Part shown: positions 12,978 through 13,851 of the stretch, one piece after another
Layout of the letters: every line of letters begins with the position of its first letter
How positions within the stretch are numbered: position 1 is the stretch's first letter
From: Gammaproteobacteria bacterium
GTDB lineage: Bacteria; Pseudomonadota; Gammaproteobacteria; Woeseiales; Woeseiaceae
NCBI GenBank assembly: GCA_002685275.1
Contig: NYWX01000019.1
Location: forward strand, 1-13,851
Length of the DNA: 13,851 nucleotides
Direction of reading: 5' to 3'
Notes under the pieces: model-generated
Told to the model about the DNA's origin: nothing
Database searches by the model: none
What the model saw: only the letters and a program-made list of their open reading frames with translations
Position numbers and translations under genes: made by a program

Positions 12978-13851
12978 ATGAAAAGAATGCTAATCAATGC
13001 GACTCAAGAAGAAGAGTTGCGCATGGCCATGGTCGATGGTCAACTCCTTTATGACTTAAATATTGAAGCGCCGGCAAGTGAGCGTAAAAAAGGTAATATT
13101 TATAAAGGTAAAATTACTCGTGTAGAGCCTAGTCTTGAGGCTGCTTTTGTAGATTATGGTGCTGAACGGCATGGCTTTCTACCAATGAAAGAAATCTCAA
13201 CTGAATACTTTGTCAGAGACAATAAGGGCACTAATAAACCTAATATTAAAGATGCTCTTAAAGAAGGACAAGATATCGTTGTCCAAGTAGAAAAAGAAGA
13301 GCGTGGTAATAAAGGAGCTGCCTTAACAACCTTTGTTAGTCTTGCAGGTAGATTCATAGTATTAAAACCAAACAAAGATCACTCAGGAGGTGTATCTCGC
13401 CGAATTACTGGTGATGATCGAGACCATGCTCGCCAGGCATTAAATGAAGTAGATGTTCCCAAAAATATGAGCTTAATACTTCGAACCGCAGGTATTGACC
13501 GAAATGCCGAAGAACTTACTTGGGACTTACAAAATCTTCTCACTATTTGGAAAGCAATACTCAACGTTGTTCTTGAACGCTCATCACCATTTTTAATCTA
13601 TCGAGAAAGTGACTCAGTTGTTCGAGCATTAAGAGATTATTTGACTGGCAACATTGGTGAAATATTAATCGATGATAAAGCCACTTACATAAGGGCTTAT
13701 GAACATGTCAAACAAACAATGCCACAAAACCTCAAGAAATTAAAACACTACGTTGATCCTGTTCCGTTATTTACCCGTTTTCAAATAGAATCTCAAATTG
13801 AGTCGGCCTTTGTTCACAATGTAACACTTCCTTCAGGTGGAAGTATTGTAG
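12978..13851 (+). CDS. rne: Ribonuclease E (N-terminal part, cut by window edge)
   Basis: RNase E is the main endoribonuclease of mRNA turnover and rRNA/tRNA processing and the scaffold of the RNA degradosome. About 291 codons are present, covering only the first part of the catalytic region. It opens MKRMLINATQEEELRMAMVDG, the RNase E start. The S1 RNA-binding domain at about 36-120 includes NIYKGKITRVEPSLEAAFVDYGAERHGFLP when read across the domain in pieces, and ends near EERGNKGAALTTFVSLAGR. SRRITGDDR and the 5'-sensor-type region follow, then IESQIESAF and LPSGGSIV at the edge, where the DNase-I-like domain starts. RNase E is favoured over RNase G by the MKRMLIN start and the divergent rluC gene. 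A weak ribosome site (TTGGA, 12969-12973) precedes the ATG. The C-terminal scaffold half cannot be judged. Confidence 0.96.
   Translation, partial: MKRMLINATQEEELRMAMVDGQLLYDLNIEAPASERKKGNIYKGKITRVEPSLEAAFVDYGAERHGFLPMKEISTEYFVRDNKGTNKPNIKDALKEGQDIVVQVEKEERGNKGAALTTFVSLAGRFIVLKPNKDHSGGVSRRITGDDRDHARQALNEVDVPKNMSLILRTAGIDRNAEELTWDLQNLLTIWKAILNVVLERSSPFLIYRESDSVVRALRDYLTGNIGEILIDDKATYIRAYEHVKQTMPQNLKKLKHYVDPVPLFTRFQIESQIESAFVHNVTLPSGGSIV

Noticed and set aside
12812..13054. An 80-codon open frame in the rne leader running into rne
   Set aside because: It overlaps the conserved start of rne in another frame, has no clear ribosome site, and its product is not recognisable. A leader peptide cannot be fully excluded, but nothing supports it.
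1..13851. Search for mobile elements, CRISPR arrays, tRNA/rRNA genes, toxin-antitoxin or defence genes
   Set aside because: No transposase or integrase frame, no regularly spaced repeats, no tRNA-like cloverleaf and no recognised defence domains were seen; the window reads as core chromosome.

Overview
This window is an AT-rich stretch of core bacterial chromosome, most likely from a gammaproteobacterium. The evidence is the combination of genes: clpS-clpA, a type II secretion block gspC-D-E-F, lexA with CTGT-N8-ACAG SOS boxes, an OprI/Lpp-type alanine-rich lipoprotein, a yceD-rpmF-plsX run, and rluC divergent from rne (RNase E). The low G+C, short spacers and lysine/asparagine-rich proteins would fit a small-genome, perhaps aquatic, lineage, but that is inference. 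No species can be named.

Layout. 1-1521 (minus): clpS followed by the N-terminal half of clpA, which runs off the left edge; together they form the N-end-rule adaptor and unfoldase of the ClpAP protease. 1624-7232 (plus): gspC, gspD, gspE and gspF, tightly spaced and probably one transcript, encoding the inner-membrane clamp, outer-membrane secretin, assembly ATPase and platform protein of a type II secretion system. The pseudopilin genes (gspG-K) and gspL/M are not here. 7302-7919 (minus): lexA, with two SOS boxes over its own promoter. 8326-8604 (plus): a small alanine-rich murein-type lipoprotein. 8670-12638 (minus): in transcription order rluC, yceD, rpmF, plsX and an L,D-transpeptidase. 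12978-13851 (plus): the N-terminal part of rne, running off the right edge.

How the parts relate. The lipoprotein gene and the L,D-transpeptidase gene are convergent and share a perfect hairpin terminator. Enzymes of this transpeptidase family can attach Lpp-type lipoproteins to peptidoglycan, so they may be functional partners. The minus-strand block links rRNA and ribosome genes (rluC, yceD, rpmF) to phospholipid synthesis (plsX) and envelope cross-linking; fabH, which commonly follows plsX, is absent.

No obviously new system is visible: no mobile element, CRISPR array, toxin-antitoxin pair or defence gene was found. The best leads are a GspE without the usual tetracysteine zinc motif, a near-leaderless promoter for yceD, a 21-bp palindrome between the rluC and rne promoter candidates, a hairpin built over the lipoprotein stop codon, and the lipoprotein/transpeptidase pairing.
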